The translations under genes were made by a program, and so were the position numbers. DNA of 64,000 nt from positions 248,001 to 312,000 of the forward strand of contig NBIV01000018.1 of NCBI GenBank assembly GCA_003194525.1, read 5' to 3'. The notes beneath the pieces are model-generated. The model saw nothing but the letters and a program-made list of their open reading frames with translations. It did no database searches and was not told the DNA's origin. The stretch is from Gracilariopsis chorda. Its lineage: Eukaryota; Rhodophyta; Florideophyceae; Gracilariales; Gracilariaceae. Shown piece after piece: positions 51,501 to 62,613 of the stretch. Within the stretch, counting starts at the first letter, position 1; the number at the start of each line of letters is the position of its first letter.

Positions 51501-52517
51501 ATGGAAGACGTGGAACAGTTACATATCCACTGTAGCACCTCGGAAGCGCACGATGAAGTTATGCAAAGTCATGCGAATGATTTGCTTCAGCTCCTAAAGT
51601 CGCACAATGTGAAGGTTTTATCTCCCACAGAAACTAATCAGATCGCCTCCAACTGTAGTGAAAATTCTTCGCACCGTGCATCCACTTCAGCATCACACCC
51701 TGCAGAGCTGAATATTGCAATTGTACATGAGCACTTACGGACAAAGTGGATTGGTCATGTGTTGGTAGCACTACCTGTTACAACTACAACACAAAGAATA
51801 CTCAGAACTGTTATGCCATGGTGCGCGCCAGGATGTGTTGCTGTTACCGGCTTACAAAGTAATGGGCGTGGACGTCGCGGGGCTGTGTGGGAATCACCTC
51901 TTGGGAGCGTGGCTATGTCGATTAAACTGAATGTACAGATAACGAAACCTGAAAGCCTCAACTTCTTGCAGTATATTGCTGCTCTCGCTGCAGTGGAGAC
52001 GGCAAAGCGGCCATGGAATATACCGCTGCGCGTTAAATGGCCAAATGATATATACAAAGACGAACATAAGATCGGTGGAGTTCTGTGCGAAGGTGTTCTG
52101 TGTGGGAACAAGTTTGATGTGATTGTTGGCGTTGGTCTCAATATTACTAATCGCGAGCCGACAACATGTCTGTTGAGTGAAGATTCTGTATTAGGACGCG
52201 AGGTATTCATAGGGCGATACCTAACCGAGTTCGAACTCCTTTACACAGAATATTGCAAAGTTGGTTTCGAAGGAAGACTGAAAGACAAATATCTTGAGGC
52301 TTGGATGCATCACGGACAACGAGTGCGAATTGGAGGGCCGGAGGGGCCTCGAGCAGTGGTGCATGGACTGGCTCCAAATGGATGGGTACGTGTTCTAAGA
52401 GAAGACACTCAAACAGTCCACGATTTGGCACCAGAAGTAACAAGCCTGGATATGAGGAACGGCGTCCTCAAAGAGAAGCTTGTTGGGCCTAGAGGGCAAG
52501 CAAACGCAGGTTCGTGA
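51501..52517 (+). CDS. Biotin-protein ligase (holocarboxylase synthetase)
   Basis: Biotinylates carboxylases such as acetyl-CoA carboxylase. 338 aa from ATG 51501. The catalytic domain has TGLQSNGRGRRGAVWESP (biotinyl-AMP loop), GSVAMSIKLN, LRVKWPNDIYKDEHKIGGVL and VIVGVGLNITN. The C-terminal domain includes ARVRIGGPEG-like residues and GWVRVLRED. The N-terminal 90 residues are not conserved. Belongs to the same BPL/LplA/LipB superfamily as the lipoate ligase 4 kb upstream. Confidence 0.93.
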   Translation: MEDVEQLHIHCSTSEAHDEVMQSHANDLLQLLKSHNVKVLSPTETNQIASNCSENSSHRASTSASHPAELNIAIVHEHLRTKWIGHVLVALPVTTTTQRILRTVMPWCAPGCVAVTGLQSNGRGRRGAVWESPLGSVAMSIKLNVQITKPESLNFLQYIAALAAVETAKRPWNIPLRVKWPNDIYKDEHKIGGVLCEGVLCGNKFDVIVGVGLNITNREPTTCLLSEDSVLGREVFIGRYLTEFELLYTEYCKVGFEGRLKDKYLEAWMHHGQRVRIGGPEGPRAVVHGLAPNGWVRVLREDTQTVHDLAPEVTSLDMRNGVLKEKLVGPRGQANAGS

Positions 52518-53259
52518 AACCAAATTGTTCTCCGCGTCGGCGGGACAGAGAGTAGCGGACCCTATCGAAGCTGCAACAAATGCCACATGCTCGTCACGGA
52601 GAGCGCCATCGTTTGCGATACTGCGCTTCATTCGAAGAAATGTGTTCCTCACTATTAGTCACAACTGGTGCTCCTAAGAACCATCCTTAAGCCCAGTAGG
52701 GTCACATCGGGGTCCGTTTCGTTTGATGGAACAAGTATCAGCGGATCAGCGGGTCAACCTTTGCTACTTATCGTCGCTTGTGTTCACCGACCTGACGCCT
52801 CTTTGACCTGCCCCATTCGATAACGACTGGAGCAAGACTCCCCGCTCTGTTCCAAGCTGTATCGAGAATCACCTTACTTCCGTTCTTCAACGCTCCTGCG
52901 CCCCTCATCACCAAATAACTTTATGGAATCAATCACGAACTACAACCCGAATGTTTTCGGTCGTTCGCACCCGCTTTTCCTAGCTTAACAATCCCATCTC
53001 CACGGACTTTCTCGGTCCAATCGCGTACGCACTACCTAAACTTTCGACCCTTCGCTGTTCGATGAAACCAATTACAGACGATCTCGTATGACGTAAGATA
53101 CTCACAAACATTCTTAGGACAGATGCTGTCACAAACGCTGTAACGCTCTGAAGAGTGATTGTTAGTTACTTTGAGGTGTCACAGAGTAACTCAGTAATAC
53201 TCCGACACTGGCATTATTCAGAACTCTTCTTTGACAGAGCACTCGGAGTCGGCGAATAA
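52518..53259. other. Gene-poor region, left part
   Basis: Nothing recognisable. Starts the roughly 10-kb stretch without convincing genes. Confidence 0.5.
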
Positions 53260-53530
53260 CTCGGCGACGCAGTAATAGTCAAGCTTTATTGAACAGCTTG
53301 CTCGGCACCGCGCTCCAACTCGCCAAGCTGCAGGATGAGGCATCCGCGCTCACACTTGCTTCAACACTTCGTCTTGGTACCGAACTCTGACTCGCCGAGG
53401 CACTCGGTGACGCAACAGCGCTCAAGCTGCTTTAGATTATGTGCTCAGCGCCGCACTCCTGCTCTTCGAACTGCTTGATGAACCTCCGTGCTCACGTTCA
53501 CTTCAGCACTCTTGATAATTAGCCGAGGTG
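53260..53530. repeat. Degenerate tandem duplication, about 143 bp per unit
   Basis: Unit 1 starts CTCGGCGACGCAGTAATAG at 53260 and unit 2 starts CTCGGTGACGCAACAGCG at 53403. Both continue with AAGCT..., GCTC[A/G]GC[A/G]CCGC, CAACTCGCC or GAACTGCTTG, and CCGCGCTCAC or CCGTGCTCAC in the same order. The copies are clearly diverged. No coding meaning is seen. Confidence 0.55.
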
Positions 53531-56500
53531 TGGGATAAAAGCATTCCAATATTTCTGTGCCATAAGGTTGTCCTACCGCAAGGAAAAGGGTCCAAATGGT
53601 CGAGAAGTTTGCTGAAGTGTTGTTGTTGTAAGTGGTGAAGCTGAATGTAGGTCAAAGGGAACCCAACTGATAAGAGTCAGTAACTTGTCGATATATCATT
53701 TCGACTATCTCCTACTGTCCGCAGGAGGTATAATCGGCTGCAACAGATAGCCTTCAACCCTCGTACTCATACAAGATCCTTGAGAGTGAAATTGTCTTGG
53801 ATCGGTATGGATGTACGAAGGGGACAGAAAATGTAACTGAACCCATATGTGTGCGACGTGTAGCACCGTACACATGTTGACATGTTGACATGGAGCTACT
53901 TGTGCAACGCGGCTCGAATTGCGTCTCTCGAGAAGATGTGTAACAGCAATTTGTCATGAGCTGTGAAACGCCCATATGTTTGAGGCTTAAATCAGCTTCA
54001 AAGTTTCAATTGCTTTGCTATGGTTAAGATGTGCACAGATGAGGTAAGGGTTACAACCGTAATCTGTTTTCTCATTAGGGGAAGACATCACGGGGACGGG
54101 GATATGGCAAGGTAGAGTCTCATTAGTGTTGGCAACGATAATGAACGGAAAGAAGCTGAAATCGATCGGGTTGTACGCAAGGAGTTCATAATATTTACAT
54201 TTTCTGTTATGTGACACATCTTCCGGAGGAGATGCGTTCAAAACCTAGGTTCAGAATGCATCCAAGTACGGAATGTTCTGAGTTCTGCTTCCCAGTATAC
54301 TTATTTAGAGAGGCGGATCCATTAAGTGACCAATGCTAAGACTGTGTGGTCGGAGACAGTGATGGTCATAGCGAGAGGGTTTCCATCCATGCAGAAATGA
54401 CGCAGATAGGGAAAAGCTATAGATAATGGAAGAAAAGTGGCATAGGCAAGTGAGCATGTTCAGCATCCACAGATCGACTGCACCGATACAGCCGCAGTCA
54501 TGTTAACAAGACGATGTTTCCTGCACCCAAAATTCAAGACAAGAGCACGGCGGTACTGGGAGAGCAGAACAGGTCTTCGGAGCATGACGGCAGCCCGCGT
54601 AGTGTGCAGAGGAGAAGAGTGCCCATCTTAGGTGTGGCCACTACACACACCCTAAGACTGGCCCTTAGACTCGATGTTCGATGGGAGTTCGTATGGCGGC
54701 AGGGACGACGGACAAGGAAGTGGACGAATGATGGGGGCCGGCGGCGGGGTTCTGTTGTTCGAGCAGCGAGGATTGGGAGATGCGGTACTGCAAGACATGT
54801 CTGGATGAGAAGGGGCAGAAACAGTGGGTGAAGAGCGAGTTTTGGTTGCTGATGCAGCTGTGGAGAGTATATCGGCTGTGGGAGAAGTGCATGCCCTCGA
54901 GAGGGGCGGGATGAGTAGAGCGCTGATGAAGAAACAGGTTTATATAATGATCCGTCGTTGCCGGTGCTGGTGCTATAAGGGGTATGTGCCAGCGCCGTGT
55001 CGTTGATTGATGAGAGCAGAAGTGCAAAACGTGGCGGACGCCAACTGTGTAAGTGGGGGATGCATATCCGCCGCCTCGACGAAGGGATGCGTGTACGAAC
55101 GGTTCTGAGGCGACGTTCGCTGCAATACGCGGCGCGAAACGACATCGGATGAATCGAGCACAGAGCGCTTATGGCCTCAACTCCCATTCTGTGAGACTGC
55201 ACAGCCGGACCGACATGCGCGGCACGACTGCGTTCATATCATTTCTATTTAAGCAGGAGACGCGTGCCACGGCGTTGAGTCCATGGCACCATCACACTGC
55301 CATGGCGGTACGTTGTTCAAGAATACACGACTTGTGGGAGTGAGGCATGAGCCACAATATTGGTACATCCGCCGCCAAGAAGTCGGGGACGCACGACCAA
55401 CGGCAATCGACGTGCTCGGTTCGGATAGGATTACGCAGATCGCGTTTGCAACGGCCGTCAATGGCTGAGGAGCGCCTTCCGCCGCCCTTACGAATGATAA
55501 AGCTGATCTCGATATATAATTACCAAATGTACCAACGTTGCAGCAGAGTGATTGCAGCGTTGCATGAATAGAACATTTGCGTTCCAGCACGCTTGGCTTT
55601 CACAGCTTGCCAACGATGTCTGTCCGTAGAAAAAGAAAGCGTCGAGATGCACACGTCCTGCAACACTCAAAATGGGGGAAAGAGTTTTTGAAGGGGGGGG
55701 CGCATGAAGCTATAAACCGCAGTGGAAGGATGCGACCCACACAGCCACGTGTAATCCAGACAGACAAGCAATCTTTGCATGAAAGCCGGGAAAGCCACGA
55801 AATCTGATTGGTAGTTTCACCGCAATATTTTAAACTGCGAGATGTAAACTGCCAGGTACCAGGGTTCGCGGACCTCTTTTTGAAACACCCTCATCTCAGA
55901 TTCACTGCTGAGCGCGTGTTCAAGCATTTGTTGTTCTGGTAGCGTTAGTGGCAGCGCACAAAAATCTTGCGGCTGCTCATTACCTCATCACGTGCTCGGG
56001 GGGGTTCTACCGCAACCGCGATCTTAGTGGCAAAATGTGCGCAACGTGTCCAAGCGGGTTGAGAGTTTCCAAGCGCATAAAAAAATCCACTTCCTGGAGA
56101 GTGCGAGCACGTTGCTCCTACGTTGCACTTGTTTCCAGCAACCGCTGAAGCTATGGCCCACGTGGGCTTCATTTGGGCGAACGCAAGCGTCTGACGCGTG
56201 CTTGCAAACCCTGTTTTCAGAGCTTTTGAAGTTCATAATTTGAACGTTGTAAGCACGACACGCGTGTGAAGAAATGAGCGTGTCACTGCCTAAATAAACC
56301 ACGCTTTCCAAGCGTGCGTCAGGCGCGTGCTTTTCTGCCCACACGCAGTCTGTAGATAGGCGTGATGCGCCGTGACCGGGCGTGGAGGACAGGCGCTCAG
56401 GCTTGCAGTAACCTTACAGCACATATCTCGAGTACACATTTTCTCCACACTCTGAGCCCCACAAGTAACTATGTATGATAACCTCATCATATCGAAAGTG

Positions 56501-57313
56501 CACGGAGCACTTCGCGCTGAGAACATCTCGGCTACCACGCGTCTCGTCCAATTGGCAGCGAAAGCGCCAGACGGTACCGTTCCTTTCTCACATATATGCC
56601 GTCACTCAGCGGAAGGACAAACCCTGCTCTGCAGCACACAAACAACGCCAGTCGCCTCGAGCATACCAGCTTCGCAACTGCTGCTACGTCCACCAAACTT
56701 GAGGTCGACGAAGACGTGTCAAATAACAGGTCGCGGCTGCGTTCGCGAGTGCACATGCGAAGGCCTAAGTGAGGCAAACTCGTTCCCATCCCATGAGAAC
56801 AGACACAAATCAACATTCCAGCACGCGTGTTGAACTTGATAGCGAAAGCACTTGCTGCTCTCATGTAAGCGCCATTCTTCACAAAAGCCTATCATTTCAT
56901 TCAACTCATCTCACAATTTCTGCATTCTTGAATACCGCCGTTTACTTCGACGCGTACATCAACGCGCTCTAACCCACCACTTCGGATCATACAAAGCAAA
57001 CAAGGCCTCGATTTGCACAAAATCGCTACGTGAACCTAAATTATCAATGGCGCAACCTGAACGAAGGAGAAGAATGATGCCTATCATTGTTGATTTTGGC
57101 CGCAGGTTCTGCTGCAACCTAGAACCTATATACTTCTAACTCATGACACACTTCTGTCTGCATACTATTGACTGCGAGGTTGCACAATACTGAAACTACT
57201 GACACGTCTTCTCTTGAATCAAATTGTGAAATGAAGTTTGCGCAGAGGTACTGCTGATGACTCATGAGGTACGGCCAAAGCTGACCCATGTTCGGTTCAT
57301 AGTGCAATATATA
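53531..57313. other. Gene-poor region, middle part
   Basis: Several overlapping minus- and plus-strand frames of up to 222 codons (for example 54534-55202) have biased composition and no family features. No RNA gene was seen. Confidence 0.45.
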
Positions 57314-57453
57314 TTAATATATTCCACATTAGTTATGGTATGAGCAATAAACCTACGGCCCGTCAGTGGAACAACATATTATGCATATTATGTTGTTCCA
57401 CTGACGGGCCGTAGGTTTATTGCTCATACCATAACTAATGTGGAATATATTAA
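57314..57453. repeat. 140-bp near-perfect palindrome
   Basis: Two 70-nt arms meet at the centre of ATGCAT (between 57383 and 57384). They pair perfectly except for one position next to the centre. The arms begin TTAATATATTCCACATTAG and contain ACGGCCCGTCAGTGGAACAA. Such a sequence can extrude a cruciform or fold as a hairpin. It has no coding capacity. Confidence 0.92.
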
Positions 57454-60400
57454 ACCTTTACGTCTTGTCAATATCGCGGTTTGATGTAAAGGAGAAGATT
57501 TTTTGTCACATCCAAATGCGTGGGGAACCCGCTCCACACTGGAACTGCCCGTTGCGTCTACTTGCGAGGTAGAATTGCAACTGAGGTGTGTGAAATGAAA
57601 TGTTACAACTCATGTTTGGCCCGGGGGCTGGCGAGTTTTGAGCTGTGATCTGCCTGCCTAAGGTGTGTCCACTTGCATTGGGTATGTATCATACATGTGT
57701 ATTCTGGAACCACGATGCTAAATCGCTTTGCGCTGGATGGATACTGCTGTGGTGAGGGATGACTGCAGGGTACTGGCGAGCCCGCTCAAGACACATGCAG
57801 TTCTGCCCGTCGAAGTGTGTCGACCTTCCAAAAAGGCTACAAAGCTCTATCAAAGTTACGCCGGACGAGGAAGCTAAATGGAGGAGTGATTAGGAGTATT
57901 AGGTGAATTTACAGTTCGAATATATGATTAGCCTTCTACTTCTAGCAAAGTGAATACAGCGGCCTCCGAATCAGAGCCATGTGACCATAAAAAGACACAG
58001 ACACACATACAGGTATAGATGGGTTTGGGTCGTCGCACCTGCCTAAGTCATACAATTGGCCTTCTGGATGAAAAATACGTTCTTCTGAAATCATAACTTT
58101 ACTGGTGGTATACTCCATAAAGGTACCGTTGGTACCATGCGCCCAAAAATTGCAATCAAAAACACAAGAAGATAGAAAGCATTCTCAATCGAAGAATAGT
58201 CGCAAATGTGATGATTAGGCTTACTATTATGGTTCAAATCTTCTGTGAGAGAAACGTGCTAAACTTAGAAAGCAGTACGTGCAGGGTGTAAACAAGATTA
58301 AGTCCAGTATATGCAAGGTGGAAAGCAAGTCAAGTGAGGTTCTAATTAGTTGCTCAGACACATGAATGCTCATGTGAAAAAGTAAACAGCAAGAGGTCAG
58401 GGAAATGTTCGAAGAAAACGGGAACGTGCCCATCCACATAGCAATGACGGAAAGAGCGATGAGTCAGGGGATAGTCCAAGAGAAACGGAGGGGAAGAACC
58501 GGAATACATGCACTATCCAAGAAGTGGTAGTAACGGTACAACTTCCGTCATGCTGGCAAGCTTTTTTCCCGCTCCGGCTTCAAGCTAAGAGAGCAACATT
58601 ATCTGGAGAGAGGAAACTTCTCTGCGGAGCTCTTCGAAGGCGAGCTCCCAAGCAAGTAACCGGCATTAGACGATCCCTTTGAGTGAATACTCTGCGGGAA
58701 AACCAAGGGGGGCGGAGATGGAGGACAGGGAAGCGGGAAAATGCGGGGGCAGGCGGCGGAGTGTTGCTTATCGGGCGGACTGTCCGAGGGGGGAGGGCGC
58801 GGTTTCGAGAGCCATAACTGCTTGAAGAGGGGCAGAGAGGGGTTGGTGAGCGTTTCAAGGTGAGTGGAAAGGTGGGTTACGAACTTGTACGGGCAAAGAA
58901 GTTCGAAAGCTGTCCAAGGTGCGTGATGGTGTGGTGCGGCAGGAAAGCGCAAGGCCTTAATGGGTGAGTGACCGGGCCCTTTTTATAGCAAAAGTTGGGC
59001 ATATTTTGCTTCCTGCATGCAGCGGACTAAGGCGGTACGAATGCCCCCCAGTGCGTTCCGTATGGAAGTATACGTGGAAAGTGCGCGGGACTGGAAGCGG
59101 TGTCCGGCGTTTCCAGACGTTGCGTGCTTGTGCGGTCGCCGAACGCCAACTGTGTAATTGGAGGATGAGCGAATGCTTATGCAATGGAGTGCAGTGTAAG
59201 TGAGGGAACGGACGCGTTGGTGGGGTGGGGGGAGGTGGGGAAGGGGAGGAGGAGGTCAGTGAAGTATAGGCGGGGATGACGTGGCCGGGGCCAAAAATAG
59301 AAGTTAGTCTCGTGCGCCACGAGCACGCGACTTTTGTGCTCGCTCCCTAAATTTAACTCAGCGCGAACTATTTTGACTCCTTACCAGCGCTACAAGGTGT
59401 ATGAACGAGAGTTTTGTGCATTTGCGCGACTTGTGCGATGACGTTTATGATCACACTGAACACTAAAACGTGCCCAATTGGAAGCGGGCGTCGCCATCGC
59501 CTTTTGACCAAAGCTTACGGACTGGTCACTTATAATAAGTGTGCGATATTATCCTTCTTTCGCCTCTGTCGATCAGCAAGAAGTACGCTTGGTAGATTGC
59601 TGACGCTATTCATAACCACATTTAGCGGCTCTACCCCTGGTACAACATGTAAATAGCATGCAGGATTGCAGTCTGGCACCTGATTGGCGCGGCGCTGCAC
59701 AGCGCTTGTTTGAAATGCATTTATTTGAGGGTGTTTTAAGAAAACATCACCGGTGCGCCAAGGAGGGGGTTGCCTTCCCACTGATTTACAGTGAATAATA
59801 CTAGTAAGGCCAACAAGTCGTGTACATTTACACCTACGTCGAGCAATGACCAGCAAACTTTCTTCGCAGAAACCCAAAGCTCTCCGGGTACAACAGACCA
59901 AGGATGCAAGAGTAGCACTGCTACGTTGCGCATGATTACCACACTCGGTCAATAGACAGCGTTGGGTGAACCGCGCTGGAAGGTGGTACTGAGAACGAGC
60001 ATTTCAGAAAGCCAGTCACCGCCGTCATTACTGAAGCGCGCAAGCACTTGTCAACAAACTGCACTGCCATTACACAATGCTCGCAGCCTTGCAGATTCGA
60101 ATTTCTCCTTTTCTGAACTGCTACGTTATTTCACAAGGACGGGGACTTATATGCCAACTTTACATGCTCACAGCGACCGCTGTGTAGTTTGTTATTTCTC
60201 TTGATGTGCGTCTCGCGAAAAACTTACATATCTGCTGGTGTGGTGCAGAACCGTGTGGGAGAATGAAGTTTTCTCCCCTGAACTAAGAGATTATACAACT
60301 ACAAGAGAAGACCAACTTCAAAACAAAGATTACACTCAGGTTAAACTCAAACCACATGCGGTTTAATCTCCAGTATGGAGATGGCATGGAACAAACCGGA

Positions 60401-61431
60401 GAAACGACACGCACAGCATTGCATCACATTGCAGGAGAATACGTGGAACGCAAGGTATTAAACCTCCTTGTCCCTTAAACTAATAATCAAAACACGAATA
60501 GTAATGATTAAAAGCTTCTCATTCACCCACTTCCCACCTGCACAAACACGTGGACGCAGGCCTGTCTCCACTCGTATCGAATTATTTGATTCACTTCGGA
60601 CCAAACAATAGCACTTCAAAGTCCGCAACGGAGTCCCTAAAATCCGCTATCAGTTCTTGTTCCGGCTATGTGTACTGTCCGTCAGTATGCTTACCCTCAA
60701 CCGCTCGCGAGAGCTTCGTGTTGTTGAAACCAACTGATACAGCTGACGTATTCTTAGAACGTGCTGCTACCACACACACACGTCACGCACCTCTGGGACA
60801 GCAAGTGAAACAACGTCACATTTTCGCGTCCCGTGACGGAAAGATGGCACCAGCTCGGGGCACCAGCGTGACACACGTGACCATCTGTATTTTAGCTCGG
60901 ATGCGTCACGTACGCCACTTCGCTGTGGATGCAGATTCGTAAGGGACCCTCCTGGCGCTACCATGTACTTCGGTAACCTGAGGTGACTTATGTCACTGGT
61001 TACCTTCCCACCGAAGCAATCTAAGAGCTACACTTGCACTGTTGTAACTGGTTCGCTGCACAAGCGCAAGAGAAGCCAATTGGCCAAAGGGGCCTATAGG
61101 TCTCCTGAAGGATACTGGGTGCTGTGCTGAGATATCAAGGGCGTATTTCAGATCGCGAAAGTCGTGATCTCCTGCAAATGAAACTTCAAATCTCAAGATT
61201 AACAGCAATTGTGACAGTCCCTACGTCGATCAAAACGTCAAACGCAATAGAAGAGAAGCGGGCTTGGTGCGAATGTTTACCTTCTTGTTCAAAACGTAGA
61301 AAAAATGTGCTTCTTCGTCAAATGGATAGAACTTTACGGTACAGCTCGTGTGGTGCTGTCAGCTGCAGATGGCAGTCATAGAGAGTCACGATAACATCTC
61401 CGGCGGTATGGTTTGGGTCACCACACCGTGA
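57454..61431. other. Gene-poor region, right part
   Basis: No convincing gene. Contains G-rich or C-rich patches (for example 59220-59260) and short frames without family features. Confidence 0.45.
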
Positions 61432-61512
61432 GCGGTCATAGCGCAATCGGTAACCACCTTCGTGTGATTCTTGTGCGGACCTGCGGTTCAGGGTTCGAAC
61501 CCCAGCCTGCCA
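61432..61512 (+). other. tRNA-like A/B box pair (SINE head or tRNA relic)
   Basis: Exact box A consensus TAGCGCAATCGG (61439-61450) and box B GGTTCGAACCC (61492-61502) at tRNA spacing. The T arm has one mismatch. The acceptor ends do not pair (one of seven), so it is not a working tRNA. Confidence 0.35.
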
Positions 61513-62613
61513 CTCTTCCACGCGGTTCACTACAGCTCGTCGTATATACAATTGTTAAGTCGAAGTTCTCTTCATGGAAACAAGCTATCCTTTGGTAGTT
61601 TGATGTAATCCGCTTTTCTTGTGAAGAACTCTCTGCAACAGTTTAATTCCTGAAGAGAATCTAAGTTGAATGAAAACCGCTATTCATCTCTCGCCTTTGC
61701 TATGCGAGACAACGTGGTCAAAGGTTATGAAAGGAAAGATGACGCTTATACAATTTAGGAAATGCGAAATCTAGGTATCATCATCTCTACGAAATTTGGG
61801 AGGCTGGGCAGTCTACGATGACACCGGTTTCCAGATTGGTTACTACTCGTGCTTTGATATGTAATGCCTTCAAAGGACTTCCCTTGCAAGTCCAGAGCAG
61901 ACAAGAGTACAAGCTCAACATTAGCTCAAAGCGAGAGCCGTTGCACTAATCTATGTCGATGGTTGCCGTAATGGCGGCATGATGATGAAAGAACTAGCAA
62001 TGGTTCAGGCAACAAACTGTTTCAAAAGGTTTTGTACGGACATGTCTGTGGAAACAACATGAATAGGTTGGTCGAAGGTTTGTTTTAAATATATCTAGAG
62101 GAGCAAGACTTGAAGCAATGTGCACACAGAGGCGGCATATCTCACCAGCGGATCAGAAGCCTATGATTCGCCAGGAAAAGTTCGTTAAAGTCTAACTCGC
62201 TTTCATCACATATTGTGACGCTGAGTAGTTCTACTCGCCTGCGTCCGTCGCTGTGGTCTGTCGAGGGAGCTTGGCAGACACGGGACGACGAGAGCGGGAT
62301 GGCGCGGTAGGTTTCTCCGGTAGTGGAAGCCCGCCCATCTGTAAGCCGTTCGGCCAACTTGGACCAATGGCGTCCAGTGATTGGAGGACATGGTACCGCC
62401 GGGCGGCCGGCGGCGGTAGTGAGTAGGTCTAATAAAGCTGAACCCGGTCAGGCCAGAGAGGGAACAACAGAACTGACCTCAAGTCCCCGCGGCCGGTGCA
62501 GCACCAACTCTGTGTTTGCCTGCCCCTTGGTCGTTCGACCTGATTCCCTTTCAGCCCCGCAACGTCACAGTATATACTCCATCGCGCGAGGGTATTGGAG
62601 TTGACTGGAAATC
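61513..62613. other. Region before the retroelement coding part
   Basis: No host gene seen. From about 62300 the base composition becomes GC-richer like the following element, so the element's left end probably lies somewhere in 62150-62613. I could not identify a terminal repeat or primer-binding site. Confidence 0.3.

Noticed and set aside
54534-55202. 222-codon minus-strand frame
   Set aside because: Ser/Pro/His-rich low-complexity translation, overlapped by other frames, with no family features.
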